A stretch of 64,000 nucleotides of DNA from Streptomyces sp. NBC_01210 (GTDB lineage: Bacteria > Actinomycetota > Actinomycetes > Streptomycetales > Streptomycetaceae), in NCBI RefSeq assembly GCF_036010325.1, contig NZ_CP108549.1, positions 3,720,001-3,784,000 on the forward strand. Reading direction: 5' to 3'. Under the pieces are notes generated by a model that was given only the letters and a program-made list of their open reading frames with translations, was not told where the DNA came from and did not search any database. The first letter of the stretch is position 1. The number at the start of each line of letters is the position of its first letter. Both the position numbers and the translations under genes were made by a program. Positions 8,714-17,674 of the stretch are shown here, piece by piece.

Positions 8714-9415
8714 TCAGGAGTGGTACAGCACGCGTACGACCATCGCGTCGGCCGGCAGGGCGTCGAGGTAGGCGTTGATGCTGCGGCGGCACGCATGCGT
8801 GCCGCCCTCGATCCAGCGGCCGTCCAGTGTGAGCAGGGCCCAGGTCGGCAGTACGTCTGCGGTCTTGAGCTCGACGAAGGCGGCGAGGTCGTCCCCGTAG
8901 ACGGCCACCGGGTCGTCACCGAGACGGTCGTGCAGCTCGGAGTCCGCGCGCAGCGCCCGGATCACCGGCTGGTCCCCGAAGTCCTCCAGCGCCTGCCGCT
9001 CCGGGTAGCCGACCGGGTCGAGGAATGCCTTCTGCCAGAAGTGGCCCAGCGGCAGGGACGGCGGATACGCGGCGGCGAACTCGTGCCAGCGCCTCGCGGC
9101 ATCCTCGGCGGCCGGGGCCCGGTCGGCGTCGAAGTCCAGCAGCCCCTTGGGGCCTCCGTCGCACCGATTGCGGGGCCGCGGCTCGTCCTTGTCCTCGCCG
9201 TCCCTGACGATCCTCGGATCGTCCTCGTGCCCGGCGAGCACCGCGAACTCCCAGCCGCCGGCGGAGATGTACCAGTAGTCCCACTCCCCCACCCAGTCCG
9301 GGTGGGGGATGTCCTCGCGGTAGTAGTGGTAGGGCGCCATGGCCGCGCCGATCGCCCGCTGGAGATCGGCGGGTTCGGTCGGGGCGAGACAGACGGTGAC
9401 ACGTTGCTTGGCCAT
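8714..9415 (-). CDS. Uncharacterised protein, 233 aa
   Basis: I do not recognise a family. The 233-residue product is soluble, acidic and rich in Trp, Tyr and Asp, with no signal peptide or membrane helix. A segment near residues 90-150 (LLDFDADRAPAAEDAARRW, then LPLGHFWQKAFLDPVGYPE) resembles proteins annotated in Streptomyces only as hypothetical. It starts 23 bp upstream of the stop side of the divergently placed region and reads toward fbiB, so it is convergent with the F420 genes. The ATG at 9415 is the first in frame and is preceded by AGAAGGA-like bases. Confidence 0.75.
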   Translation of the reverse strand: MAKQRVTVCLAPTEPADLQRAIGAAMAPYHYYREDIPHPDWVGEWDYWYISAGGWEFAVLAGHEDDPRIVRDGEDKDEPRPRNRCDGGPKGLLDFDADRAPAAEDAARRWHEFAAAYPPSLPLGHFWQKAFLDPVGYPERQALEDFGDQPVIRALRADSELHDRLGDDPVAVYGDDLAAFVELKTADVLPTWALLTLDGRWIEGGTHACRRSINAYLDALPADAMVVRVLYHS

Positions 9416-9438
9416 GAAGTCCTTCTGCCCTCGGCGTT

Positions 9439-10446
9439 CTACAGGCCGGCGATGTCTGCGCGGGGCATCTTGGGCACGCGGCGGGGCGGGGTGCGGCCGC
9501 TCAGCAGGATCAGACGGGCGGCGCGGTGGCGCTGGCCGGCGTACGGGGCCAGGAGTTCGAGCATCGCCGCGTCGTCGGCGTCGCGGTCGCCCGCGAGCGC
9601 GTAGCCGACGATGCCCGGCAGATGCACATCACCGACGGAGACGGCATCGGGTGCGCCGTTGCTGCGCTGGACCGTTTCGGCGGAGGTCCAGGGGCCGATA
9701 CCGGAGATCAACTCCAGCCTTGCCCGGGCCTGTTCGGGCTCCATGGCTGCGGCCTCCTCCAGGCGGCGGGCGACGCGGACCGCGCGCAGGATCGTCGATG
9801 CGCGCTTGTTGTCGACGCCCGCGCGGTGCCACTCCCAAGAAGGGATCAGCGCCCAGGTGCGGGGCTCGGGCATCACGTACATACGCGGTGCGGGGCCGGG
9901 CGCGGGTTCGCCGTACTTGCGTACGAGCAGCCGCCAGGCTCGGTACGCCTCGTCCGTGGTGACCTTCTGCTCCAGGATCGAGGGGATCAGGGATTCCAGG
10001 ACCAGGCCGGTGCGGGACAGGCGGAGGCCGGGACGGCGGTGCTGGGAGGCGGCGATGAGGCGGTGGCGCGGGGTGAAGGCGGCGGGGTCGTCCGCCTCAC
10101 CGAGCAGCGTGGGGAGGTGCTCGAGCAGCCAGTCGGCGCCGGGGCCCCATGCCTCGGCCTCGGCGGCGCCGGCGCTCGCGTGCAGGGCGACGCGGAGGGT
10201 GCCGGGGCCGGCGGGCGTACGGCTGGCGCGCCAGACGGAGCCGTCCGGGGTCGTACGGAAGGTGGGGTCACCGGGGCCGCGACGGTGCGGCCCGAGCACC
10301 AGCCCGAGATCGAGGGGCCCGGGGGGCGTCCAGCTCCGGGTGCTGGAGCCGGCCCGCGTCTGCGCGGGGATGCCGGAGGGGACGGTGGTGTGGCCGCCTC
10401 GCACGGTGGTGCGGGTGGGGGTGCGGGGGGCGAAGCGTCCTGACAC
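9439..10446 (-). CDS. DNA-3-methyladenine glycosylase-like HhH-GPD protein
   Basis: A 335-residue AlkA-like base-excision glycosylase that removes alkylated bases. The helix-hairpin-helix LISGIGPWTSAETV lies near residue 250 and is followed by SVGDVHLPG, whose Asp is the expected catalytic residue of the HhH-GPD fold. The GTG at 10446 was chosen because GAGGA lies 7 nt upstream. An ATG further upstream at 10575 would add residues translated from a GC-rich intergenic repeat. It is followed closely by the uncharacterised 233-aa gene on the same strand. Confidence 0.85.
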   Translation of the reverse strand: MSGRFAPRTPTRTTVRGGHTTVPSGIPAQTRAGSSTRSWTPPGPLDLGLVLGPHRRGPGDPTFRTTPDGSVWRASRTPAGPGTLRVALHASAGAAEAEAWGPGADWLLEHLPTLLGEADDPAAFTPRHRLIAASQHRRPGLRLSRTGLVLESLIPSILEQKVTTDEAYRAWRLLVRKYGEPAPGPAPRMYVMPEPRTWALIPSWEWHRAGVDNKRASTILRAVRVARRLEEAAAMEPEQARARLELISGIGPWTSAETVQRSNGAPDAVSVGDVHLPGIVGYALAGDRDADDAAMLELLAPYAGQRHRAARLILLSGRTPPRRVPKMPRADIAGL

Positions 10447-10494
10447 GGCGGGGTCCTCGGGATCGGGTGCCTTCTGAGGGTAGGCGGTGTTGTT

Positions 10495-10515
10495 CCCCCA
10501 CTCCGCCCCTTCCCG
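10495..10515. repeat. Dispersed 21-bp GC-rich element, copy 1
   Basis: This 21-bp stretch (CCCCCACTCCGCCCCTTCCC plus G) matches 40577-40597 with one change. It lies in an otherwise non-coding, hairpin-rich gap, which is the normal setting for such Streptomyces elements. Confidence 0.7.
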
Positions 10516-10630
10516 AAGCCGGGGCTGCGCCTCCAGGCCTCCTGGAGGGAGGGGGACGTGGGGCCGGCGCTCCACACCCGATGCGCCGGCTTCGCGGCGC
10601 GGGGTCCCCGGGGCCGCTTCGGGCTGTGTA

Positions 10631-10678
10631 CTCCATCGCCGGACGGGCTTGATTTTTCAAGCCCGTCCGGCGATGGAG
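10631..10678 (-). terminator. Perfect 22-bp inverted repeat terminator
   Basis: Arms 10631-10652 and 10657-10678 are perfectly complementary around a TTTT loop. It lies just beyond the stop of the nucleotidyltransferase gene read on the minus strand. Confidence 0.85.
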
Positions 10679-10704
10679 GAGCGGGGTCCGGGGCGGAGCC
10701 CCGG

Positions 10705-11787
10705 CTACTGGTCCGACGAGAACCGCACCGATGACGGCGGTAGCACCGCCTCGCACCACACCCTCGCGCCGTCGCGGAGCTCGTTGTCCGCGCCCACCGA
10801 CGCGCCGTCTCCGATCACCACGCCCGACAGGACCGTGCGGGGTCCAATTCTCGCGCCCGCGCCGATCAGGGAGGCGGAGATCTCCGCGCCCTCCTCCACC
10901 ACCGCGCCCTCCAGGATCGCGCTGCCGTCGATACGGGCGCCGCCGCCGATCCGGGCGCCACGGCCGACCACCGTGCCGCCCGTCAGCTTCGCGTCGGGTG
11001 CCACTGTCGCCGACGGCAGTACCAGGCGGTCGCCGCAGCGGCCCGGGACCGCCGGGGACGGGGCACGGCCCATGACCAGGTCGGCCGAGCCGCGGACGAA
11101 GGCCTGCGGGGTGCCGAGATCCAGCCAGTACGTGGAGTCGACCATGCCCTGGAGGTGGGCTCCGGAAGACAGCAGGTCCGGGAAGGTCTCACGTTCGACC
11201 GAGACCGGACGGCCCGTCGGGATGGTGTCGATGACCGAGCGACGGAAGACGTACGCGCCCGCGTTGATCTGGTCGGTGACGATCTCCTCGGGCGTCTGCG
11301 GCTTCTCCAGGAAGGCCGTGACGCGGCCGGAAGAGTCCGTCGGGACCAGACCGAACGCCCGCGGATCCTCGACCCTGGTGAGGTGGAGCGAGACGTCCGC
11401 GCCGGACGACTGGTGCGTGGCGACGAGCGCCTCGATGTCCAGGCCCGTCAGGATGTCGCCGTTGAAGATCAGGACCGGGTCCTCGGGGCCCGAGTGCAGC
11501 CGCGACGCGACATTGCGGATCGCCCCGCCCGTGCCGAGCGGCTCCTCCTCGGTGACGTACTCCAGGTGGAGGCCGAGCGAGGAGCCGTCGCCGAAGTACG
11601 GCTCGAAGACCTCGGCCAGGTACGACGTGGCCAGCACGATGTGCTCGACCCCCGCCGCCCGCGCCCGCGCCAGCTGATGCGTCAGGAACGGGACGCCCGC
11701 GGCCGGAACCATCGGCTTCGGCGTGTTGACGGTGAGCGGACGCAGCCGGGTGCCCTTGCCGCCGACCAGGAGGATCGCTTCTGTCAC
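10705..11787 (-). CDS. NDP-sugar pyrophosphorylase, probable mannose-1-phosphate guanylyltransferase
   Basis: A 360-residue nucleotidyltransferase. The N-terminal Rossmann-like domain carries LVGGKGTRLRPLT and the Lys of TPKPMVP; FNGDIL holds the metal-binding Asp. From about residue 250 a left-handed beta-helix of hexapeptide repeats is seen (VVGRGARIGGGARIDGSAIL). Its place between whiB/fbiAB and the LCP genes matches mycobacterial ManB/ManC (Rv3264c), hence GDP-mannose synthesis, although glucose-1-phosphate specificity cannot be excluded. The GTG at 11787 precedes VTEAILLVGG; in-frame starts at 11820 and 11826 are possible. Confidence 0.85.
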   Translation of the reverse strand: MTEAILLVGGKGTRLRPLTVNTPKPMVPAAGVPFLTHQLARARAAGVEHIVLATSYLAEVFEPYFGDGSSLGLHLEYVTEEEPLGTGGAIRNVASRLHSGPEDPVLIFNGDILTGLDIEALVATHQSSGADVSLHLTRVEDPRAFGLVPTDSSGRVTAFLEKPQTPEEIVTDQINAGAYVFRRSVIDTIPTGRPVSVERETFPDLLSSGAHLQGMVDSTYWLDLGTPQAFVRGSADLVMGRAPSPAVPGRCGDRLVLPSATVAPDAKLTGGTVVGRGARIGGGARIDGSAILEGAVVEEGAEISASLIGAGARIGPRTVLSGVVIGDGASVGADNELRDGARVWCEAVLPPSSVRFSSDQ

Positions 11788-11871
11788 CTTGTCGTCTCTG
11801 CTTCCTGCTGGGGCCGGCATGCTCACTCGTTCGAGACCGGCAGTGTATGCAGTTCGTCGGTGCTTTCCCCG

Positions 11872-13185
11872 TCAGGTCCGGCCCTGCAGCGTGGCCGAGG
11901 AAGTCCGGGCCGTGCCGAGCCTGGCGTAGAGATGACTTCCCGGACATTCCGTGAAGAATCCGTCCCGGTGCCCGGAGATGGCGTTGAAACTGACGTTCTT
12001 GCCCTTCTCATACTTGCCGCTCCCTCCTGACGTCAGCACCGACTTGCCACGGGGGTCGATTCCGTACAGTCCGAGCTTCCAGGCGGTCAGCTGCGCGATG
12101 GCGTCCACCGCGACCGCGGGCGGGGTGGACAGACTGTACGTGCCGAGCACGGCGATACCCATGCTGTTCGTGTTGAATCCCAGGGTGTGCGCGCCGAGGA
12201 CCGGTTTGGCCACGCCTCCCGCGCGCCCTTCGTAGATGTTTCCGCACTTGTCGACGGCGAAGTTGTAGCCGAAGTCTCGCCAGCCACTGCTCACTACGTG
12301 GTAGCGGTAGATACTGCGCAGGACGGAGGGCGCCTGCTCGCAGGTATAGCTGTTGCCGGTGGCGGTGTGGTGCACGAAGGCGACCTTCACGGAATTGGTG
12401 TAGACGAAGCCCGGTTCGCGCAGCGACTCGCTCGCACCCCACCCCTTGCGCGTAATGATGCGCGGGCGCGGTCCGATGTAAGGACTCAACTCCACGGCGC
12501 CGACCTCCCCGGCCGCTGTCGCGTCCTCTTCGGCCTGCGCCACGGCCTGCGCTTCCGTCTCCGCCACGGAAAGCGCCGGGAGCACATCCTCATCCTCCGC
12601 CGACGTCGGCTCGTCGTCGGCCCGCTCCTCCTCGTCCGCCGGCGGCGCCTGGCCGGCTGCCGACTCCTCGCCGGGGTCGACGAGTTCAAGGCTCAAACCT
12701 TCGGGCAGCGGCCACGGATCCGCCGCCTCCGCGCGTACGCGTACCTCGACGCCGTCCGACGCCCCGACCCAGAGCGGGGCCGTGGCGCCGCGGGCCCTCC
12801 CCCATTCGCTCTCCCGGGTACCGGGATCGGCGCGATGCTCGGCGTTGTGGGTCTCCACGCCCTGCCAGCCGGACCACGCGCCGGAGCCGACGGCCCTGGT
12901 GCGGACCTGGACGGTGCCGTGCAGTTCGGCGTTCACGTCGTCCCAGACGACGCCGAGCAGGGAGAACGGTCTGACCTCACGTTTGGTCAGACCCTGTTCC
13001 GCCGCGTGCCCGAGGGACCGCTCCGATGTCGTCGCCCCGATGGCTGCGAGCGGCAGGGACTGGGTGGAGCCGGGCACATCAGGCGCCCGGGGCGCCACGG
13101 CGGCAGCGCCGGAGGGCAGCGAGAGCGGGAGTACGAGCGCGGCGGTGCACGCGATGCCGATCGAAAAAGCTGGGAATCCACGCAT
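11872..13185 (-). CDS. Secreted N-acetylmuramoyl-L-alanine amidase (PGRP domain)
   Basis: A 437-residue exported zinc amidase that cleaves the lactyl-amide bond between muramic acid and the stem peptide. It has a signal peptide (residues 1-30, ending GAAAVAP), a beta-rich N-terminal domain, an acidic Glu/Asp-rich linker (about 180-240) and a C-terminal PGRP/amidase_2 domain (about 255-430). Zinc ligands appear as HHTA, GHRD and ECPG. The ATG at 13185 gives a proper signal peptide; an upstream ATG at 13263 would bury it. It may remodel wall during growth or spore formation. Confidence 0.9.
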   Translation of the reverse strand: MRGFPAFSIGIACTAALVLPLSLPSGAAAVAPRAPDVPGSTQSLPLAAIGATTSERSLGHAAEQGLTKREVRPFSLLGVVWDDVNAELHGTVQVRTRAVGSGAWSGWQGVETHNAEHRADPGTRESEWGRARGATAPLWVGASDGVEVRVRAEAADPWPLPEGLSLELVDPGEESAAGQAPPADEEERADDEPTSAEDEDVLPALSVAETEAQAVAQAEEDATAAGEVGAVELSPYIGPRPRIITRKGWGASESLREPGFVYTNSVKVAFVHHTATGNSYTCEQAPSVLRSIYRYHVVSSGWRDFGYNFAVDKCGNIYEGRAGGVAKPVLGAHTLGFNTNSMGIAVLGTYSLSTPPAVAVDAIAQLTAWKLGLYGIDPRGKSVLTSGGSGKYEKGKNVSFNAISGHRDGFFTECPGSHLYARLGTARTSSATLQGRT

Positions 13186-13299
13186 GGGTTCGATCCTGAG
13201 CCGGGGCCGCCGACTCCGCTTCCCAAGGAACTGACGGCGCAGCGGTCCGACCGGTGTACGCATCACCGGTACGGCGGCCTGTCCAGTCACCGTGCCGCG

Positions 13300-13305
13300 T
13301 ACGCT
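13300..13305 (+). promoter_or_regulatory. -10 box of a probable leaderless promoter
   Basis: TACGCT fits the TANNNT -10 consensus and ends 7 nt before the GTG of the TIGR03089 gene, which has no ribosome binding site. Transcription would begin at or beside the start codon. Confidence 0.45.
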
Positions 13306-13312
13306 TGCGCGC

Positions 13313-14065
13313 GTGAACGCCAGCGACCGTACCCCCGCCGACCTGCTGCGATCCGCGCTCGCCGCGGACCCGGCGCGCCCCTTGGTCACCTTCTACGACG
13401 ACGCCACCGGTGAGCGCGTCGAATTGTCCGTGGCCACCTTCGCCAATTGGGTGGCCAAAACGGCGAATCTGCTCCAGGGCGATCTTGCGGCCGCGCCCGG
13501 CGACCGGCTCGCGCTGCTGCTTCCCGCGCACTGGCAGAGCGCGGTCTGGCTGCTCGCCTGCTCCTCGGTCGGGGTGACCGTGGAGGTGGGCGGCGACCCG
13601 GCGGACGCCGATCTCGTCGTCAGCGGACCGGACACGCTGGAGGCGGCGCTGGCCTGTTCCGGGGAGCGGGTCGCTCTCGCGCTGCGGCCGCTGGGGGGCC
13701 GTTTCCCGCAGCCGCCGGCGGGCTTCGCCGACTACGCGGTGGAGGTGCCGGGGCAGGGCGACCGTTTCGCTCCGTACGCGCCGGTGGACCCGGCCGCGCC
13801 CGCGCTCGCCGTCGGCGGCTTGGAGCTGACGGGCGTACAGCTGGTCGAACGGGCCCGCGCGGACGCGGCCGACTTGGGACTTTCACCCGGCTCGCGACTG
13901 CTGACGGGACGCTCGTACGACTCCTGGGAGGGGCTGTCGGCCGGGCTGTTCGCGCCGCTCGCGGCCGGCGGGTCGGTGGTGCTGTGCCGCCATCTCGGCG
14001 AGCTGTCCCAAGAGGGCCTCGAGAAGCGGATCGAGAGCGAGCGCGTCACCAACACCGCCGTATGA
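13313..14065 (+). CDS. TIGR03089 family protein (AMP-binding enzyme-like, N-terminal fragment)
   Basis: A 250-residue protein of the actinobacterial TIGR03089 family. It resembles only the N-terminal part of acyl-CoA synthetases/AMP-binding enzymes (FYDDATGERVELS, TFANWVAKTANLL, PGDRLALLLPAHWQS). The adenylate-forming P-loop and C-terminal lid are absent, so it is unlikely to be an active ligase. The size is normal for the family, so this is not a truncation. Its mycobacterial counterpart also lies beside an LCP gene, which suggests a conserved but unknown envelope role. Confidence 0.85.
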   Translation: MNASDRTPADLLRSALAADPARPLVTFYDDATGERVELSVATFANWVAKTANLLQGDLAAAPGDRLALLLPAHWQSAVWLLACSSVGVTVEVGGDPADADLVVSGPDTLEAALACSGERVALALRPLGGRFPQPPAGFADYAVEVPGQGDRFAPYAPVDPAAPALAVGGLELTGVQLVERARADAADLGLSPGSRLLTGRSYDSWEGLSAGLFAPLAAGGSVVLCRHLGELSQEGLEKRIESERVTNTAV

Positions 14066-14236
14066 CAAGCCTCTGAAGTCCACTCGTGTGGCGCACACAC
14101 GGGCCGAGCCCCCGGGCCTCAGCGTCAACTCCGGTACATGATCGGCGATACCCGTGCTTAAAAAGACAACCAAGCGTGAGGTTCGGCCGTCTAGTCCTGC
14201 GATCGGCGACCCAGCGCGCCGCCGACGCCGTGAAGG

Positions 14237-15652
14237 ATGGACGCAGACGTGACGGAGAGTGCTGGCACGCCCGCCGAACCGGACAGGCCGGCCGACGACG
14301 AGCCGGCCGCGGGAACGCCCGGGCACGAGGCGGACGAGGTCCCGAAGGGCGAAGCCGGTACGGCCGGCGCGCCGCAGGACGAGGCCTCCGCCACGGTGTC
14401 CGCCGCCGACGGACAGACGTCCGGCACTGACGGCACCGACGGCACCGACGGCATGACCGAAGGCACCCCTGCTGAAACCGCCAACCACAAGCGCCACTGG
14501 CTGCGTTGGACCGCCCTCGGCACCTCCGTCGTCGTGCTCGCCGCGGCCGGCGTCGGCTGGTGGTTCTACCGCAAGCTCGACGCCAACATCACCACGGACA
14601 GCACCGCCGCCGCCGAGCTCGAGTCATACGAGAAGGAGCGCCCGGCGTCCCTCGCGCACAACGCGCAGAACATCCTGCTGCTCGGCTCGGACACCCGCTC
14701 CGGCGAGGGCAACAGCAAGTACGGCCGCGACGACGGCGGCAGCCAGCGCTCCGACACCACGATCCTGCTGCATATCGCCGCGGCCCGGCAGAGCGCGACG
14801 GCGATGTCCATCCCGCGCGACCTGATGGTGACCATCCCGAGCTGCCACAAGCCCGACGGGACCCGCACGAAAGAGCAGTTCTCGCAGTTCAACTGGGCCT
14901 TCGAGTTCGGCGGTACGGCCTGCACCATCCGTACCGTCGAGCGCTTCACCGGTATCCGCATCGACCACCACATGGTGGTCGACTTCAGCGGCTTCAAGGA
15001 CATGGTCAACGCCGTGCACGGGGTCGAGGTCTGCCTCAAGGATCCGATCGACGACGCCGACGCGCACCTCAGGCTTCGCGCGGGCAAGCAGTTGCTCAAC
15101 GGCGAGCAGGCCCTCGGCTTCGTACGGGCCCGCAAGTCCATCGGCAACGGCAGCGACACCGAACGCATGGACCGCCAGCAGCAGTTCCTCGGTGCGCTGG
15201 TCAAGAAGGTACAGAGCAACGGCGTACTGCTGAATCCGATCCGGCTCTACCCGGTACTGGACGCGGCGACCAAGTCGCTGACCACTGATCCGGGTCTTGA
15301 CTCGCTCAAGGATCTGTATGACCTGACCCGCTCAATTCGTGACATTCCAACGGAAAAGGTGCAGTTCCTGACGGTTCCGCGGCAGCCGTACAGCGCCGAC
15401 CCGAACCGCGACGAACTCATCGAGTCCGAGGCCGCCCAGCTCTTCAAGCGGCTGCGGGAGGACACGCCCGTCACGGTCGTCTCCGGGGGCAACGGGAAGT
15501 CCGGGGACGAGGGCGAGAACGGGGAATCCGAAAAAGCGTCGCAGCGGCCCACGGCCGGGACCGACGAGAAGCCCGACGACAGCGCAGCCCGGGGCCCGAC
15601 ACCGACGCCGACTTTCTCCGGCACGAATGCCGCTGTGGGCATGTGTGAGTAA
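14237..15652 (+). CDS. LCP-family transferase, no LytR_C domain (LCP 1)
   Basis: A 471-residue LytR-CpsA-Psr protein. These membrane enzymes transfer undecaprenyl-pyrophosphate-linked glycopolymers onto peptidoglycan. It has a disordered acidic N-terminus with TDG repeats, a TM helix (about 90-110) and an LCP domain (about 140-380). Conserved features are LLLGSDTRSG, SDTTILLHI, AMSIPRDLMV and FVRARKSIGNGSDTERMDRQQQFL, with the Asp/Arg residues that bind pyrophosphate. The tail is Glu/Gly/Pro-rich. The first in-frame ATG at 14237 is used; a GTG at 14249 with GAAGGA upstream is an alternative. Confidence 0.92.
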   Translation: MDADVTESAGTPAEPDRPADDEPAAGTPGHEADEVPKGEAGTAGAPQDEASATVSAADGQTSGTDGTDGTDGMTEGTPAETANHKRHWLRWTALGTSVVVLAAAGVGWWFYRKLDANITTDSTAAAELESYEKERPASLAHNAQNILLLGSDTRSGEGNSKYGRDDGGSQRSDTTILLHIAAARQSATAMSIPRDLMVTIPSCHKPDGTRTKEQFSQFNWAFEFGGTACTIRTVERFTGIRIDHHMVVDFSGFKDMVNAVHGVEVCLKDPIDDADAHLRLRAGKQLLNGEQALGFVRARKSIGNGSDTERMDRQQQFLGALVKKVQSNGVLLNPIRLYPVLDAATKSLTTDPGLDSLKDLYDLTRSIRDIPTEKVQFLTVPRQPYSADPNRDELIESEAAQLFKRLREDTPVTVVSGGNGKSGDEGENGESEKASQRPTAGTDEKPDDSAARGPTPTPTFSGTNAAVGMCE

Positions 15653-15874
15653 AGCGATGGCCAAGCCGGAGTCCGCAGTCCATGACGATTGGGCGGAATG
15701 CCCGCTTGTAAGGGGCGTGGAATTTGTCACGAGCGTCGCTCGACGCTGAACTGGGCGGATAGTGTGACGCGACCTGGTGCTACCGACCCTGGGTCGCGCA
15801 CCTGCTGGATCGAAAGACCGAGCGCCCTTCGGGGGAGGCGCCTCGCGTGGCACCGACGGAGGACTCAAGCAACC

Positions 15875-17623
15875 GTGGATGCGCAAAGCCGTGGGCGGGA
15901 CGAGATCGACCCCGCCGACCAGTGGGTACTCAACCCGCAGACCGGCAATTACGAACTGCGACTGGATCAATCCGGAACGCAGTCACCGGCCGCGAGAACC
16001 ACGGCTCCCAGGACCCCGGCCCCGCGAAGTTCGACGCGCCGCAGTCCCGTCGCGCCGGGCGAGACGCCGGGCACGGAGGTTCCGGGCCGCGAGGCACCGG
16101 GCCGTCAGGTCCCGGGCCAGCGCTCGCGCCGCGCGGGCAACGCCTCCGGCGGTACGACACCGCCCACGGCGGGCCGGCGCAAGCGCAAGCAGCCCAAGTC
16201 GCGCAAGAAGAAGGCGCTGCTGTGGACGGGCGGCGTGATGGCCTTCATCGTCGTCGCCGGCTCCGTCGGTGCGTACCTCGTCTACCAGCACTTCGACTCG
16301 AACCTGAACACGGTCGACGTCGCGGGCGCGGGCAGCGGCGGCTTCAAGAAGGACCAGGCCGTCAACATCCTGGTGATCGGCACGGACAAGCGGTCCGGCA
16401 AGGGCAATGACGGCTACGGCGACAAGAACAGCGTCGGCCACGCCGACACCTCGATCCTCTTCCATGTCTCCAAGGACCGGACCAACGCGACCGCGCTGTC
16501 CATCCCGCGTGACCTGATCACCGACATCCCGGACTGCGAGACCAAGACCGCGGACGGCACCAAGGTCATAGGCGGTACGCGCAAGACCCGGTTCAACGAG
16601 AGCCTCGGCCAGGAGGGCCGCGACCCCGGCTGCACCATGCGCACGGTCAAGGAGCTCACCGGGCTGACCGTCGACCACTTCATGATGGCCGACTTCAACG
16701 CGGTGAAGTCGATGACGACAGCCGTCGGTGGCGTCGAGGTCTGTCTCGCCAAGGACATCCATGACAAGGACTCCAAGCTCAACCTCCCGGCGGGCAAACA
16801 CGTCCTCGAAGGTGAGCAGGCGCTTGCCTTCGTCCGTACGCGTCACTCGGTGGGCTTCGGCGGCGACCTGAGCCGGATCGAGATCCAGCAGCAGTTCCTG
16901 AGCTCGCTGATCCGGAAGATGAAGTCCAGCGACACCCTCTCCAGCCCCACCAAGATGTGGGACCTGGCCGAGGCCGCCACCAAGGCACTCACGGTCGACA
17001 GCGGGATAGGAAAGATCTCGAGGCTCCGGGATCTCGGTATGGAGCTCTCGAAGGTGAATCCGAAGAACATCACGTTCGCCACCGTGCCGGTGGTCGACAA
17101 CACCGACGGCGCGACCGTGCTGCTCAACGAGGCCAAGGCCAAGCCGCTGTTCGCGATGATGCAGAACGACACCTCGCTCACCGAGGTGAAGCAGAAGCAG
17201 CAGGACGCCAAGAACAAGCAGCAGACCCTGCTCAAGGGCTCCAGGGCGACCGCCTCCGAGGTACGGGTCGCCGTCTTCAACGGCAGCGAGACACAGGGTG
17301 CGGCACTGGCGACCCTCACCTGGCTGCAGAACGAGGAAGGCGTACTGAAGTCGAGCAATGAGGGCAACGCCCCGCAGAAGCTCGCCAGGACGACGCTGAC
17401 GTACGCACCGAACCAGGCCGCCCAGGCCCGCAAGCTCGCGGACCTGATGGGTCTGCCCGCCGAGGCTCTGAAGCCGGGCACGAAGGACGCCGTGGGGCGT
17501 GAGGCGATGACGCTGACCCTCGGCGCGGATTACAAGGGCGCAGGGGTGCCCATCACCGGACCGGCCAAAGCGCCGGAGGGTGTGCAGAAGGTCGAAGCAG
17601 ACAAACAGGTATGTGCCAAATGA
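15875..17623 (+). CDS. LCP-family transferase with C-terminal LytR_C domain (LCP 2)
   Basis: A 582-residue LCP protein. A Pro/Ala/Thr/Arg-rich cytoplasmic part precedes a TM helix (about 118-138). The LCP domain spans about 165-430 (ILVIGTDKRSGKG, ALSIPRDLIT, FVRTRHSVGFGGDLSRIEIQ), and LytR_C is near 465-550 (VAVFNGSETQG). The GTG at 15875 has GGAGGA 11 nt upstream and gives VDAQSRGRDEIDPADQW, the usual start of this subfamily. The longer frame to 15689 is not supported. It probably works in parallel with its four neighbours on different acceptors or polymers. Confidence 0.92.
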   Translation: MDAQSRGRDEIDPADQWVLNPQTGNYELRLDQSGTQSPAARTTAPRTPAPRSSTRRSPVAPGETPGTEVPGREAPGRQVPGQRSRRAGNASGGTTPPTAGRRKRKQPKSRKKKALLWTGGVMAFIVVAGSVGAYLVYQHFDSNLNTVDVAGAGSGGFKKDQAVNILVIGTDKRSGKGNDGYGDKNSVGHADTSILFHVSKDRTNATALSIPRDLITDIPDCETKTADGTKVIGGTRKTRFNESLGQEGRDPGCTMRTVKELTGLTVDHFMMADFNAVKSMTTAVGGVEVCLAKDIHDKDSKLNLPAGKHVLEGEQALAFVRTRHSVGFGGDLSRIEIQQQFLSSLIRKMKSSDTLSSPTKMWDLAEAATKALTVDSGIGKISRLRDLGMELSKVNPKNITFATVPVVDNTDGATVLLNEAKAKPLFAMMQNDTSLTEVKQKQQDAKNKQQTLLKGSRATASEVRVAVFNGSETQGAALATLTWLQNEEGVLKSSNEGNAPQKLARTTLTYAPNQAAQARKLADLMGLPAEALKPGTKDAVGREAMTLTLGADYKGAGVPITGPAKAPEGVQKVEADKQVCAK

Positions 17624-17674
17624 CGCCGGAACACCGGGTCATGGGGCGAGCCTGAACGACAGGGGGGACCCGGG

